Shown one piece after another: positions 1 to 13,400 of a DNA stretch of 64,000 bases; the stretch's first letter is position 1; every line of letters begins with the position of its first letter. Source of the DNA: Lichtheimia corymbifera B2541 (Eukaryota > Mucoromycota > Mucoromycetes > Mucorales > Lichtheimiaceae); the NCBI GenBank assembly GCA_000697475.1, contig JNEU01001144.1, forward strand, positions 310,001 through 374,000, in the 5' to 3' direction. The translations under genes and the position numbers were made by a program. A model generated the notes under the pieces. It made no database searches. It was given only the letters and a program-made list of their open reading frames with translations, and was not told the DNA's origin.

Positions 1-1565
1 AAGGAAAGCAAGAGGCTTAAAGTTCTCAGCATGGCGTTTGGCTTGAGCAGATGATGCTTGTCGGCGAGCCACACGTGCAGCAATACCCTGCAAAATAACA
101 GACAACTGGACACGGCACATTATCAGCATCAATGTTGTCATCCACGTACAACACCTTGACTTACTCTGAAAAAGGAAAATGCTACGGCAAATAACCAACG
201 ATCGATAGGATAAGGTCTGCCCACGTGCTTGCAATATACTTGCATAAGTTCTTCAGCACCAGGGATTGGCAAAGGTCCAGGGTGATTCTTGAATCCAGGA
301 ATAGGAGCAGTAGCAGGGACGTAAAAAGGCTGCAGGAGATTCGAAAGATCTGACAGCGGGTGACCAATTGTAGACAATTCCCAATCGAGGACACCAATGA
401 CTCGAGGCTCAGTGGGATGGAAGATCTAAATACATTATATCATCATGTGAGCTCTCATATTCATGCAATCCACGGTTCCATATATTACCATGTTGTCAAT
501 CTATATATGATAAAACCCCGATTAGCATAAGGAAAGACATTTGAAAAAAAAGAGGCATACCTTAAAGTCACCATGGACAATGGTTGATTCATCAGCTGGT
601 TGATTCTTTTTAAACCAGGCAAACATTTCTTCCATCCGTGGAATAGGTCCAACCACCTCACCGGTATCTTGATCTTTGGCAGCAGATTGAGCGGCTGAAA
701 CCTTACTAAGTGATCTCATCTGGCGGTTATAAAAATCAGAAGGACGTCCGTAATCTCCCAAACCAATGGCCTTGTAATCAATACGGTGAAGCTTGGCGAG
801 CGTTTCCATAGCCGAGAACCAGCTATATCCAAAGCCATCAATCATCATGTCATATCCCCTATATCCTCTTTGTATACTTACCACTTTTTACGTTCTTCAA
901 ATGGGATTTGAGGCATACGCACATCCTCAAAGATCCTGCCCTTGAGGAATTCCATGACCTAAGTCGATGTATAAGCATCTCCTGCGTGCTTATTTTGCTC
1001 TCCTTTTGTACACTTACATAGAAGGGAGTACCAATCACGGCCGTGTCAGTACACAATGTGTATACCTTGGGAACAGGGACATCAGTGCCATCACCCAATG
1101 CTTTGATGATTCGGTATTCTCGTTCAACGGCATGTGCAGTGCTTGATAAGAGAGCTCCTGGAGGTTTCTTACGAAGTACATACTGGGTTTGGCTATCAAT
1201 GGCATTTAATCTTTCCGCCCCACATGATTGTGAAACCACCACACTCATCCACCAAATCGCATTGCTTTAAACGCACTCCCCCCACACATGCACAAAGCAT
1301 ACTTACTTTCCATCCTTGATTAGATATGTTGGATTAGATTGACCATGCTTGAACTGCTTCACGTCGAGAGGTGCCGTAAATCCTGGAATATTGGCCACGA
1401 GATAGGCTTCGAGAGCAGCGACATTGAGCTCATGTCTATATTTTTCGGTTGTTGCATCGTATGACATAGTCGCATTAGGCACCAGTACTTTAGTGAACTT
1501 GTTGAATAAACACATTACCCAGCACGGACATCGGATGTTGCTTGTCCACTTGACTTGTTGGTCAT
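1..1565 (-). CDS. ACAD10/11-like phosphotransferase (APH-fold) protein, 3' end outside the window
   Basis: The predicted protein matches the aminoglycoside-phosphotransferase-like domain found at the N-terminus of ACAD10/ACAD11 and as stand-alone fungal proteins. Visible landmarks are the glycine-rich stretch around [12 protein letters not shown], the block YVLRKKPPG with the ATP-contacting lysine, the catalytic loop VHGDFKIDN and the metal-binding segment [13 protein letters not shown]. The start is the ATG at 1563-1565. Exon 1 (1519-1565) joins in frame to exon 2 (1307-1435), and exon 3 begins at 1192. A 12-bp micro-exon at 489-500 supplies the IDNM of the catalytic loop, followed by an exon at 165-425 and a last visible exon from 87 to the edge, so a few C-terminal residues are missing. 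The usual ACAD dehydrogenase half is not seen, and downstream sequence is needed to tell whether it follows. By family it would phosphorylate a small hydroxylated substrate; the substrate is unknown. Confidence 0.85.
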
Positions 1566-3177
1566 TGTCGAGGCTGTGAAGAGGAAGAAGCGAAAAGAAA
1601 GGCGGCAAGTGGGTCGGTGGTCTTAATAGGTTGAGCTGGTGCACGCGGTGGATTTCTGATGACAAAGGATCCAGACGTCTTGGTTTCACCAACTTGTTAG
1701 CCAACATGTAAGCGGCTGCTTAAGCCGTCCCGACAATGAACCGTAAAAACAAATGTCATCCGTTATTCACCTTTATTATCTTTATTATCCACGTTGCTAT
1801 CTTTTGTCATCCTTTATACTGCGCAATATGTAACATGTGAGTACCATAGCAACGTCCCTGTTCGTACGACCATAAATTTTATCTTGCTGCAAATGAGACA
1901 TACGGCATTATTCGTGATGAGAAAACCATATTCCCATGGTCAACGGAGATCTATTCACCTTACCATACTCCTTGTTTCGCTTACTAAGGTGGCCATCGAT
2001 CATTGCCCTGGAAGTAACTATTATGTGGAAGGAGTTACCCTTGCAGTATACCATGATCACTGTGTTTATTTAGGAACCTGGCTTGTTGGGCGTGGTTGAT
2101 GATATGTAGCCGACAAGCTAGCTATACTATCATGCAGGATATGCATATGTAGACAATCATCACAATTATAATGCATGTTGTTTATACGTCAATGAAAAGG
2201 AATGCGTGTTGATTAAAAGCACGGATGATGATGCTATTGAAAACATGAGCCATATATTACAGCAACACAGAGTGTCTAACAACGGATGCTTGGGCCATGT
2301 ATTAAAACGTGTTGCTGGCGTGGCAATGACCAAGCTTGTGGTTAGCTTTATTCTCTCCTCTACCGCCATCCCTTGAATCCTTTAAGTTTTATTTTATCGG
2401 AAGAGTCCCATATCAAGAATAATCAAACACATCGATACATACCTTATATCGACACAATGGCATCATTGTTGTGTGCCTTGTTGCCTGCTTTCTTTGTCAA
2501 ACTTTGCATACGAGACTCTTTGTGATGTTTTGTTTAAGAAAAGGTGTCACATGGCGACTAAAAGATATCGCTTATCATCGTTAGGGACAGCAAACCGATT
2601 CACTTGCTTTCCCCTTTTACTTTCTCCTCTCGGGTATGAAGATTTATCGTGCTGACATTATGTATATTACTGCGCTGAGTCCGTAACTATGTCCCTAACT
2701 CCCTTGCACCAGGTCAGCGCCATGGACACCATGCACTCTATTGTAACGACAGATTGAGTATGGTGGCTGTGGATGACAACTCCTTTCCCGTTGGAATACA
2801 AAGCACAGTAAACAAAGAGTGGAACATGCCCAAAGGCATGGGCTGCCGTGGTGTCTCCTTGATGTATCTTATTCTCTTTCTGGGATCTCCGCACATCATC
2901 CCTCGCATATGCAAGCGTGTAGAAGAAAAGGCAAAAGCGAGAGTTGGCGCCGAGATTGATTTGTTTTTTGCTCCTCAATCTCACTAGCCCCACCTATCCC
3001 CACTTACACATCAGCTCATCCTTTTGACCCCTTATTCCCCTGGTAAATCGTCTGTTAGTCAACCACTCAAGGTAAATTCATTTATAGAAAACCAGCATTG
3101 TATCAGATGTCGTTCATTCTTTTTCTTTTTGCTCCTCGTTTCCTTACTCTTCTCTTTAATATACTCAACCATCATTA
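1566..3177. other. Intergenic region, no supported gene
   Basis: About 1.6 kb between the divergently transcribed phosphotransferase and seven-transmembrane genes. The open frames here are short, start mostly at non-ATG codons and show no recognisable domain or splice-supported continuation. The region should hold both promoters. The last 60 bases before 3178 are pyrimidine-rich, like the 5' leaders of other genes in this window. Confidence 0.5.
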
Positions 3178-5091
3178 ATGACTCATCTCAGTGATTTTAG
3201 CTTTCTACGTGAGCAATTGAAAAGAACAACAAGCGATAAGATTTTGCTTACAATGTCGTCTATAGAACGAGCGGTTTCCTTGAGCTATCTGTTTGTGTGG
3301 TACATTTACCGAGTATGGTCTCTCGATGGATTCCAATGTCTCCACCCTTCCCGGTTCCGCCATGGCGAGCTTAAAAGCATTGTCAGCACACTAATATTTA
3401 TCATGATACCGTTTCAGCTATTCTATGGTAGGACATGCTATATCCACCCATCGAGAAAGAGATAGCTAACAACAGCTTCTTAGATATAACAACTTGCAAG
3501 ATTAAATATGAGGAAGGATTTGCCAACATGCTGGGTCATATTTACACCAAGCCCGAGCCAATGTGGACAAAAGCTGACCAAGCTCTTGTCATCCCGACTG
3601 GTAAGCATGGCTTATTACAACCATATCTTTTGGTCTCAAAGCATTAACGTAAGGAAATGAGGACATTAGAATACAGCCTTTGCATTGGATTCTCTATGCA
3701 AACGTAAGTCATAAAGCGAAGGGGTATATGGACCAGTCCTTACGCCAAACGCTTTTAGGGGCACCTTATTATTGCTGCAATGCTTTTGGAATTATCTCGC
3801 CAATTCGGTTGCCAAGGCCAGTTTCATGAGCAGTAAGGAGTTCATGCTTTACATTGTCTGGTAAGTGGCGCTTTAATTGGCTCACATAATAGCAATAAGG
3901 TCGTTGACTCTGAGGTGCATCATTTAGGACAGTGTTAAGCATCATCATCTTCCCCGTGCTCCAATACAACTTTTCACGTGACATTTATGATCCTACTTAT
4001 AAGGAAATCATGCCTGAACTTGTTTATGGCTGTGGTGAGCATATAGCATATTTATATACGTCCGCAGTGAAGGAACTAATCAATCACAATCAATAGAATT
4101 GCTCATCGTGGCGATCTTAGGCGTGGTGTCTCATGTTCGTTTCCACAAGCTACTGACAAATTCGAGAGAATCCAATAATGCACGATCAATTACGCACAAG
4201 ATCCGTTATTTTCAGGTATGGGTCATGCGTACGGCGAGATTTGATGATGACATGCAACTTAACATATTTCCTGTAATTAGGAGCTGAACCTGATTTTGAC
4301 CACTGTACTCTTTACGGATTCAATTTCCTTTATCATTCTTAGCGTTGATGGGTTGACTTCTCACAAAACGCTCAATATGCACAAATTTTCTGCGGACTTT
4401 TTGATTTGTATCAGTATGTATTCATCATGCATGATTCTCTCTCCTTTGTATCATTATATTAAGCCCAATTTGTGTAGTCAACGTGTCCTCCGTAGTCGCA
4501 TGGTTCGTGGTCATCCTTATCTTCCATCCCAAACCGCAATGCTCGACCAACAACACAACCAACATTGCACCACCATCACACGATTTCTTGTCAACCGAGA
4601 AGCCACCATTCGAGTATAATGGTTCCGGTATTATGGTTATCCAGCAATCTCAAGCATCGGAAGAATTTATGCATTACACCAAATCCGGATCGGTAGTTGT
4701 CCCGATGACCAGCCAGCCAAGTTACGCAAGCAACACCAATTTCCAGCTTAACCCACGATCGTCGACGGTGACCTTGGTTACCAACCAGAAGCCAGCACCA
4801 TCCAATGATGACCTTTATAAACCATCTTGTCCAGAGGCTTATTCATCACCACCACCACCAACGGCTACATCTCCACCACTTCCACCAGTTGCACCCATAC
4901 CTCCTATTACGACCGTGCAGCCATCTGACAATAGTAACGACCCAAATGCAGATTGCGAGTCAGCTATCGATTATCCCTTACAGCATGACATGGGATTATC
5001 CTTACCTCCTCATCAAAATCAACAGCAACAACCCCATGATGACTGGTTGCATCAATGCCCACGTAGTGGTAGCATTGTGAGATCTCCATAG
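3178..5091 (+). CDS. Seven-transmembrane orphan receptor-like protein with a proline-rich C-terminal tail
   Basis: Eight exons join without any phase conflict: 3178-3427, 3484-3600, 3670-3703, 3759-3860, 3928-4034, 4097-4215, 4281-4413 and 4478-5091, giving about 491 residues. The protein shows seven hydrophobic segments (for example SLSYLFVWYIY, IFIMIPFQLFY, LIIIFPVLQ-like and SSVVAWFVVILIF stretches). A soluble tail of about 190 residues follows, rich in Pro, Ser, Gln and Thr, with a PPPP-type run near the middle. The topology (short N-terminus, seven helices, long cytosolic tail) resembles fungal G-protein-coupled receptors. I cannot assign it to a named GPCR class, and no RGS or PIPK domain is present. 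A polytopic membrane protein unrelated to GPCRs remains possible. The start ATG lies just after a T-rich leader. Confidence 0.75.
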
Positions 5092-5639
5092 TCTAATATC
5101 AATCATCGACATACGCTAGTACTTTTTAGTTAAATGACCTCCTCCGACACGCCCACCCAATATTGCATGAATGAACGTGCACCATTGTGTACCCCAACAT
5201 CATTACTCAATAATACCAAGATGTGAACATATGCGTGTTGAGCGCGTATAGGCACATTTACTTATTATATCTAATAGCTTATTCTAAGAACAGCGCTAGA
5301 TGTGGAGATGGAGATCTTGATGATGGTAGATTAAAAGGAGACCTTTTTGTTTGTTACAACTTTCCAAAACCAAGGAACGCCGTGTAGGGTCATTTCTAAA
5401 AAAAAAAAAGAGGAACTTGGCATGAATATGCATGCACACAGGATCCCCATGATATAATATCTTATTCTCCTTGAATGATCTTCTTTTATACAATATCTTA
5501 GTAGTGCTCCTCGCATGCTGGGAGATGTTGCATGAAGCACAATAATGCAGGATAGTCCCCATCAATCAAAGCCAACACATATACACAAAGTTTTATGAAA
5601 TCCAATGGTGATGCCGTGATCAGTAGGCAATCCTGTATT

Positions 5640-8049
5640 TTACTCTTTCTTTTTGTCATCATTCTCTTCTTCTTGTTCATTTGAAAATACTGGCTTTGGT
5701 TGAGTCTTTTTGTACACTACACAATGATATGCATGAGTCAGTAACCGCATTTCACAAAAAGAAAAAGGGGCGGGGGAATAATGCTCATCCCATGAACTCT
5801 TATAGACTTACAATTGCTAACCCACATGGGTTCCTTTTCAGCAGCCTCGGCATATTTGAGCAATGCTTCGCGGGGATCTTCATCTGCAGATCAACGTAAC
5901 AGTATATATCAGCACGACGAACCTTATCTTTTTATCCCTAAGATTACCTCGTGTAGTGTCTCTAGAGAAGCTTGCAATGACGGATTGTTGCTCGTTGACA
6001 CCCACGCGACCACCTTTGCCAGGTCCCTTGACAGGCATTTCTAAGGACAATCATAAGTATACATTGCGATAAAGATGATCCATCATAGTTTTTTACCTGG
6101 ACGATGGGAAACCTTGGGGTCTTGTCGTAGTTTCTCTCTTTTCCGTTTTGAGCTTCTTGGTTGATCATCTTTGAACATGGGAAGAGCGTGGGGTGTAATA
6201 ATGGGGCGGTTGACCTCGTAATCATCCACAGCTTGTCGCTTAGCTTCACGCACCACACAAAGCTTGGCACCTCGGGCAGAATGGGTCGGGCTGTAGAATA
6301 CACTGATGGCACCATCGGCACTTCCAGTAATGATCTATTGTACGATTTAGTCACTGGCTTCGTTATAAATCCTTATCATTGCCAATTACCTGATTAATGC
6401 GTGGATTCCAAAGAACCTTGACAACACTAGATTTTGTAATGCCTACAAAAACAAAGTTAGGATATTAATACATGAAGTATGATCATCTCTTCCTTGACTA
6501 CTTACCCATAGAACGTTGGACTTCAAGTGTCTCTCGATCCAGCATGACGAGCTTTCCGTATCCTTCACCCTTTGGCACAGATGTACCTAGTTGGGGACAT
6601 TGTCAGCAAAATAATAAACAAACAGAGGTTGTGCATTACCTGTCAAAATCATCCGCTCATCTGGGCTGAAAATCACATTTGCTTCGGGATTGACCGTTTC
6701 GAGATTGTATGCAGTGCTCACAGGCTTCTTTGCATTTCGAATATCCCATACTAAAATAGATGCATTAGCATCACTCATATCTTTTGTAATCCGCAACACC
6801 CTTCCATAAACAAGGATACTTACCTTTGACCGAGTCATCGCCACCCCGACTAACCAATGTGCGATTATCACGAGAGAAGACCAGCGAAGATGTCTCTGTA
6901 TACTTCATGTGTGCCTCTGGGATCGAAATTGATGCACGTACAAATGGGCCGTCTGCACCCCAAAGGTTGATTGTACCATCTTGGAAAGCACCTGCAATCA
7001 ATTTGCCGTCGTGTGTATAAGTAAGAGCTGTGGCAGCTGATCGACCACCGCGTTCACGTGACTTGTAAGCGATCACACTCTTTTGCTTGCGTTTTCTGTC
7101 GACATCCCATATCCGCAAAGTACCATCCTGTGATGATGTGGCAAAGTATTGTCGATCGTTTGGATGCCAAACACCACCCGTTAATGCAGCGACGTGGCCA
7201 TCGGTGTTGCGCATATCACGAATATAGGGATCGCCTTTCATGTACTCGCATATTTCATTTCCATCTCGGTTGTATAGCTTGGCAACAGACATCCCAGATA
7301 TAATCAAGAACGAGTCGCCAGTCAATGAATATTGAAGGTCGTGAATCTGGTTGCCACCGCAGGGTTCGATACTGCGAAACGGTCGAAATGATTGATCCAT
7401 GCCTGCAAAGTCCCAAAACTTGACGTCGTAATCATAGCCACCAGAAATAAGACGTGCACCCGCTGGGTCAAGTGTAAGTGCTGATACAGTACGGTGGTGA
7501 TCCTTGAGTTTAATCTCATGCGTGATGGGTAATACATTTTCCTCTTCCTCATCATCCATATCATCGTCGTCTTCATCATCGTCATCATCATTATTGTCAT
7601 AGCCGTCTTGAATGTTTGATGATTGTGTTGGTACAGGTGCTTCAGTAGAACCCACTCGTTGGCGTTTCAATTCAACTGCTGCGTCCTAATCACTACCATA
7701 TTAAAGACTTATTGCATATATCATTATCACCCATACCTCTCGTTTGGTTTTTGCATATTGTGCCGAGAAGTCCTGCTTCTTTTCTTTTTTGCCAAATGAA
7801 ACTGGTAAAAATTGGCGAAGAGGATCTAGATCTTCGTCTTCAAGACCTTCGGGTTGCGTGTGCTGTTGTGCATTCTTTTTGCTAGGGGCGCTCTTGCCGA
7901 ATGACTTGGGTAGAAAACTGGAGAGATCGTCGCTCTATTCGTGTATAGATTGTGAGAGATGCTGCTGCCAGCCGATCGATCAAGTGAACACATACCATGG
8001 GGTCGCGGTCAAAAGGGGTCGGTTCAAGTGGATACCAAGTCAGCTGCAT
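5640..8049 (-). CDS. WDR70: WD40-repeat protein WDR70 homologue
   Basis: Ten exons on the minus strand read from the ATG at 8047-8049 to TAA at 5640. The N-terminus contains two short F-LP-SFGK motifs. An acidic Asp/Glu run follows before a WD40 propeller that starts around THEIKLKDHHRTVSALTLDP, with clear repeats ending in KFWDFA, LRIWDVD, INLWGAD and VWDIRN. The C-terminus after the propeller is basic (SSKRKREKLRQDP) and ends in a YKKTQPKPVF-type motif typical of the family. WDR70 is a nuclear protein; in fission yeast and human it acts in DNA double-strand-break response by promoting H2B mono-ubiquitination. The N-terminal extension, acidic run and conserved tail argue for WDR70 over a generic WD40 protein. 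No frame problem is seen. Confidence 0.88.
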
Positions 8050-9552
8050 TTTAATTCAACGCCTAGTGTGAAATCATCACGTGATCTCCGCTCCCTGTCA
8101 ACGAGATTCGCCTGGCAACCTGGTAACATTGTACTCCACCAAAAGCAACAATAATCCTCGAGAATAAAGATAGTTACCAATAGCAATTACACTTTATAAT
8201 CATATTGTCACAAGAAGCAATGAAATCCGATAATACTACGCATGTTTGCTTGTTGCATTTTTGATTGAAGAAATGGATGGGGTACATGGGGCTGATCAAA
8301 CTACCAGAATCCATTTTTATCATGATACTCCAACACTATACTCATGGCGCCAAACAATGAGCACTTTCTTTGTACAGTAAATTATAATATGGATGACCTG
8401 TTATGTATAGAGAGGTGTATTTTTATCTTAATTTTGCATCAAGCTAATTAAAGCACAATGATGTGGAAATATCATGGTCATTGTATTGAAGGTTGCTTTA
8501 GGCGTCCGTTGGCGTTGTTAATGTATTTACAGCTCTCCAAGTCATTAACTGGATTCTATATCCTTCAAGGTATTCAAAGGTCTTCAAGATCTTAAAACGG
8601 CAATATCACGATGGAGGATTGCAGATTACTACTGCATGTGGGAGCGTCTCAAGCTTGGCAAAAAACACAAATAGCACAGGAATGGCCATACCATGTGGCT
8701 ATTTGCGCGAGATCAGCGGTGCTGTTGATCATTTGTATATAATGTTGGGCAACTAAATTTACAAGAAGGACGTCGTTCTGGATATGTATCATTTGTGCCA
8801 CTTGTAGTTGCATGAGGCTGAAGCACCCGACATGGTCTTTTGGATGACAGAGTGCACACAAAGATACATTAGTACTTGGGTGGATGTACGTACAGCACAT
8901 GATAAGTCGTTCCAAATTCCCACTAGTGGCACTGTTAGGACCCCATTTGATGTGGAACTTGAGCCGGCGGGTGCCGTGTATCCCGTTTGCATTTTGCCGA
9001 ATTGCTACAACCGTGATGGGTTGTGTAACAAACGTGGCTATAAGGAGGGCTAAACGAAGCAAGTAGTGCTGAATTGGATGTGCTTCAACCTAAAATTATC
9101 ATCAACCCCAGAATGACTTTTTTGCTCTCCTGGATCGACTGGAGAAAAAAGTAAGGGCAGCCAGTAGGATGATTGCAAATGCTCCAACCCAACACCCCTC
9201 CTCCCCCGTTCTTCTATGATGTAATCCTCCATGAAGATATGCACACAGCATGAAATAAGAGAATGAACAAGAAAAAACAAGTGGGTTTCATTATTACATT
9301 TGTCTTACAAAGCGCATACAAAAGGAGGAAAAAAGTAGCGATTCAATCATTGGCCGAAGGATGGCGACAATGATAGGTGTGTGTGTTCGTGTGTGTGTAT
9401 ACATATAATGATGGCAACAATAATTTACAGGTATGCGCCCTTGACCTGCACAGGTGAAGGTGCGAGATGAGTGTTGTGATGATGCAAATAATATGGTAGG
9501 CGTAAATGTGTATGTATGTCATGCGTGATATAGATGTGGCTGGCTTCGGGTA
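8050..9552. other. Intergenic region, no convincing gene
   Basis: The 1.5 kb upstream of WDR70 contains its promoter and AT-rich spacer. Around 8650-9060 two overlapping minus-strand frames look mildly secretory or Cys-containing, but neither begins with an ATG or joins cleanly to other exons. GT-rich microsatellite-like DNA occurs at about 9378-9400, probably in the 3' flank of the small gene at 9.55 kb. Confidence 0.45.
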
Positions 9553-9903
9553 TTAGCAGAAAACTTGATTAGAGCCGACCAGGAGTGGATGCTGTTGGTG
9601 AATGCGGTCTGCTGCACAGTGATTGACTGAAGTTGTTTCGCAATCTTCTTCAAGGGCAGGGAAGGAGAAATAGGCTTCCAGGAACAAGCTGTTATTCTTT
9701 ATATCTTCCAATTCACCATCGAGCTCAGAATGATTGGTATCGTTTTTGTTGGCAGTACTAGTATTGGATGTTGATGATGGAGACACCATAAGCAATAATG
9801 TGCGCACCAAAGATGGGAACGATGGGCGAGAAGAGGATGATGGCGATGGTTGTTGATTATTAGTGGTAGATGCAAGCATGACGGCTGAAGAAGAAGCAAG
9901 CAT
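9553..9903 (-). CDS. Small hypothetical protein, 116 aa, Ser/Thr-rich
   Basis: A single-exon frame with a true ATG at 9901-9903. The product is Ser/Asn/Gln-rich at the N-terminus, has a mildly hydrophobic SLVRTLLLMVSPS segment around residues 31-43 and a more acidic C-terminal half with three cysteines. No domain is recognised. It has features of a transcribed fungal gene: an AT-rich TATA-like stretch at about 9974-9985 and a pyrimidine-rich leader of about 70 bases directly before the ATG on the coding strand. It could be a small stress or cell-surface protein, but nothing in the sequence assigns a function, and an accidental open frame is not excluded. Confidence 0.45.
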   Translation of the reverse strand: MLASSSAVMLASTTNNQQPSPSSSSRPSFPSLVRTLLLMVSPSSTSNTSTANKNDTNHSELDGELEDIKNNSLFLEAYFSFPALEEDCETTSVNHCAADRIHQQHPLLVGSNQVFC

Positions 9904-10492
9904 GATGAGAGCGAATGTAAAGTAAAAAGGAAAAAGAATGAATGGAGGTGATCAAGTTGGTGAAAGACTTGGTTTTAAATATTAAAAAGCACATGTGTGT
10001 GTGCGTATAAGTGGCATTGGTGACAAACAAGGAAACAAGAAAGGACCCGATCCATCGTTTGGGGCCTGGAACGCTGTAGAGCTGTTACACATTCACTCTT
10101 GTAAAAACGTGATCCATGTCCAGGCGGACTTGTTGCGTGCACAATACACACATGGCTTTGTGTATATATTTTTTGTGGACATACAAAGCAGCACTGTCCA
10201 TATCCATGGCGACGGATATAGAAACAATATCTATTTGTCCCCCAGCTCATTCTATCTTTGCATGAACCATCATTGGTTACTACTCTTTATCATGGCAATC
10301 AAAGTAGATCATAGTGTAATGATGTATACATATGCGAGAGAGAGATAGAAAGAGAGGCTTAAGTAATGTTTTCAATGTGGGGTGGTTGCTGGTGGCAACT
10401 AGGCACCCAATCATTTTCCAAAGTCCCTATCCTTTGCTCCTTCCTCTTCCTCGCTCCGCCGTCAGTCATCCTCATTTCCCTTGACACACACA
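9904..10492. promoter_or_regulatory. Divergent promoter region between the small hypothetical and kinesin-4
   Basis: About 590 bases between two divergent starts. A C/T-rich tract (CTCCTTCCTCTTCCTCGCTC, about 10438-10457) lies just upstream of the kinesin ATG, as is common for fungal leaders. An AT-rich TATA-like stretch lies near 9974-9985 on the side of the small gene. No coding signal is seen. Confidence 0.4.
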
Positions 10493-13400
10493 ATGGCTAC
10501 CACCGCGGTCAGGTACGATAAACAACACCTTGACACGTTCCTGCTTATGCTAATCTTGCACATGTATACAGGGTGGCCTTGCGTGTGAGACCACTGTCAT
10601 CCAAAGAGCGATCCGACAATGCTCAACAATGCGTTACTTTTGCCGACAATGAACCTCAAATATTCCTTGGCCATGATCGCGCCTTCACCTTTGATTCAGT
10701 GTTCGACCCGTCAGTAACCCAAGACCATGTTTTTGAGACGTGTGTGGCTCCACTTCTTTGTCGTTTTCGTGAAGGGTATTGTTGCATAAAAGTGCGTGTT
10801 GTTGCCATGGCACTCATATTCCTTCTTATGCATATAGCAATAACGTTACCATCCTGGCATACGGGTACGTTAAATCCTGGAAAACTGCATAGTCCTATCC
10901 CCCTAAATGTTATCCTTCCAATAGCCAAACTGGATCCGGCAAGACTTACAGCATGGGTACTGGTGCACTTGCATCTCATGATCAAGATGGTATGTAACTG
11001 AAACATCCCCTTTATTTTGCATGAACAAATGTTGATAGGAAATGATTATAGGTATCATCCAACGATTTGCACATTCCCTTTTCAATGAACTCGAGTCAAC
11101 ATGCAGCAAACAAGGAGACACCTATCAAGTCTATGTATCGTTCCTTGAGTTATATCATGAGGATTTGAATGACCTATTGGAACCCAACCGTATTGCCGCT
11201 GAAACGCATCCATCCATTCGTGAAGACGTTGATGGGAACATCTTTTGGCTGGGTGTTCGTGAAGAGCAAGTACATAATGCAGACGACATGTTAATGTAAG
11301 TGGTTGCCTAGAAATGTCCGAATCAATCTTGTGCTGACAACGACCTATTGTAGGATGTTACGGAAAGGAGTGCATCATCGAGCCACTGGGTCCACTGACG
11401 TTAATGCAACATCATCACGCTCTCATGCCATTTTCTCTGTTCTTTTGAAACAACAAATCGCAAATCAAGAGTCATCTGCAACCGATTCACAACCATCCAC
11501 TAAGCGGCTTGCATCCAAATTCCATTTCGTTGACTTGGCAGGCTCAGAAAGGGTAAGAAAAATATACCGTAAAAGGAGAAGGGTCATTAAAAGGTAATAT
11601 ATTATGTATAGCTTAAACGTACGATTGGGGATCGACAAAAAGAAGGCATCTCAATCAATACTGGATTACTGGCGTTGGGGAATGTGATATCAGCCTTGGG
11701 TGACGAATCCCGCAAGGGGGCACATGTCCCTTACCGCGACAGCAAGTTGACGAGATTGCTGCAGGATAGTCTCGGAGGAAACAGCCACACGTTGATGCTT
11801 GCTTGCGTTAGCCCTTCCGACGCTGATTACATGAAGACGTTGAGTACTCTGAAATACGCTGGTCGTGCTCGTAACATCCAGAATCGAGTGGAGATCAATC
11901 ATGATTATGAAGGCAGCCCAGAAGAGTTGAATTTTCTCCGCAACAAAGTATCACAGCTCAAGATGCAAATATCCATGCTACAAAAGGTGACTGGTGATGA
12001 TCAAGGCCGACGACTGTTGTATGAAAGGGATGAATTAGCACGCATGCACAAGTTCAATCAAGATGTATCAGCCGAGCTTGCTCAAGTCCAGAGCGAACGA
12101 GACACTTTGATGGCTGAATTGTCACCCAACCATGTGATATCAGAAGCCCATCCTGTGATCCGAGAATATGCCGAAACGGTTCAGGATTTGAAACTTGAGT
12201 TGGCCGAAGCACACAGCCGAATAGCAAACTTGGAAGCAGCAGCATGCATCAGCAACAACTCCTCCTCCGCTATGAGTACGAGTACTATCACTGTGGCAGG
12301 TGGTGATGGTAGTGGTCCATCTCGTGCCCTTGCAGGTCTAGAAGCTTTCATATCCAATTCCACTGTTGTCACTTCTTCCACTGGACATCATCACTATCAA
12401 CGAGATTTTATTCACAAGCCAATTGTGACCTCTTCAGGGCGTCGTCGCAGCAAATATGTTCCCATTGCACAACGAATTCGTACACATCACTCATCTTCCA
12501 AGCGCGCCACAAGAAATAAGTACACATCAGATTGGACACCTGTCGATTCTACATCCACAGAGGAAATGGAGGCAGATAAGGATCTGATGACCACAAATGA
12601 GGTGGGTTGGAGTTTTTTTTTCTTTTTCTTTTCTTGTAAAGGTCATCCGGATCTTGTTTGACACCCATATGTTCTAGTCAGCATTCGATACAGAAGCCTT
12701 CCACAAGGTACGTGTCTGGGAGTTTGCAGGGGGTGGAAAAGAGAGGGATTCTTTGTGGTTCCTGATTCTAAACTTTACTTAGCGACTATGCAAACAATTT
12801 GCTATTTGTTTGGTCACAGTCTCAAGATGAAACCGTGTTACAAGATACATCAGCTGCAACTGGTCTAGAAAGAACAACGCTTGCATCAACAGCGGCTTTG
12901 AATAGTGCTCAGCAACAGCATGACAACGATGAGAATTCAATGCTCGATAACAACAAGCCTGGTGCCGATATTCGTCAAGATTCATTCCCATTATCCGATT
13001 GTCACATACAAGATGATCTCGATACTGATAATGAGTTAGAAGCCTTGGTAAGGTTCATCCTTTTCTTTACTGTTTACGTTGCACTGAAGATAGTTATTGA
13101 CTCAGCGGCATGCATTTATGTTGGTGTAGGACGTGCCAACATGGACTGATGATACACCCAAAGCTCAGTCGATCAACAATGATTCCAGCAAACGTGAATC
13201 GCTATCATGGACCGATTCGATACTTGATGATTCGGATAATTCAATTGGCACTTCACGCTTATCATCGAGTTGGACAACCGTATCCCGGCAACAACAGGGT
13301 GCGATTGGTGGTGATGGATCATCGTCAACAGCAGGACGTCGACGTAGCAAGGATTTACTCAAGATGTTGCATCAAGTGCAAGCGGATTTGCTTGTGAAGC

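Noticed and set aside
2667..2993. Overlapping open frames on both strands
   Set aside because: Short, non-ATG or without domain; likely chance frames in a promoter region.
8649..9062. Minus-strand frame with a hydrophobic, Cys-containing product
   Set aside because: It begins at TTG, not ATG. An overlapping frame on the same strand looks equally plausible, and splice joins to an ATG exon could not be supported.
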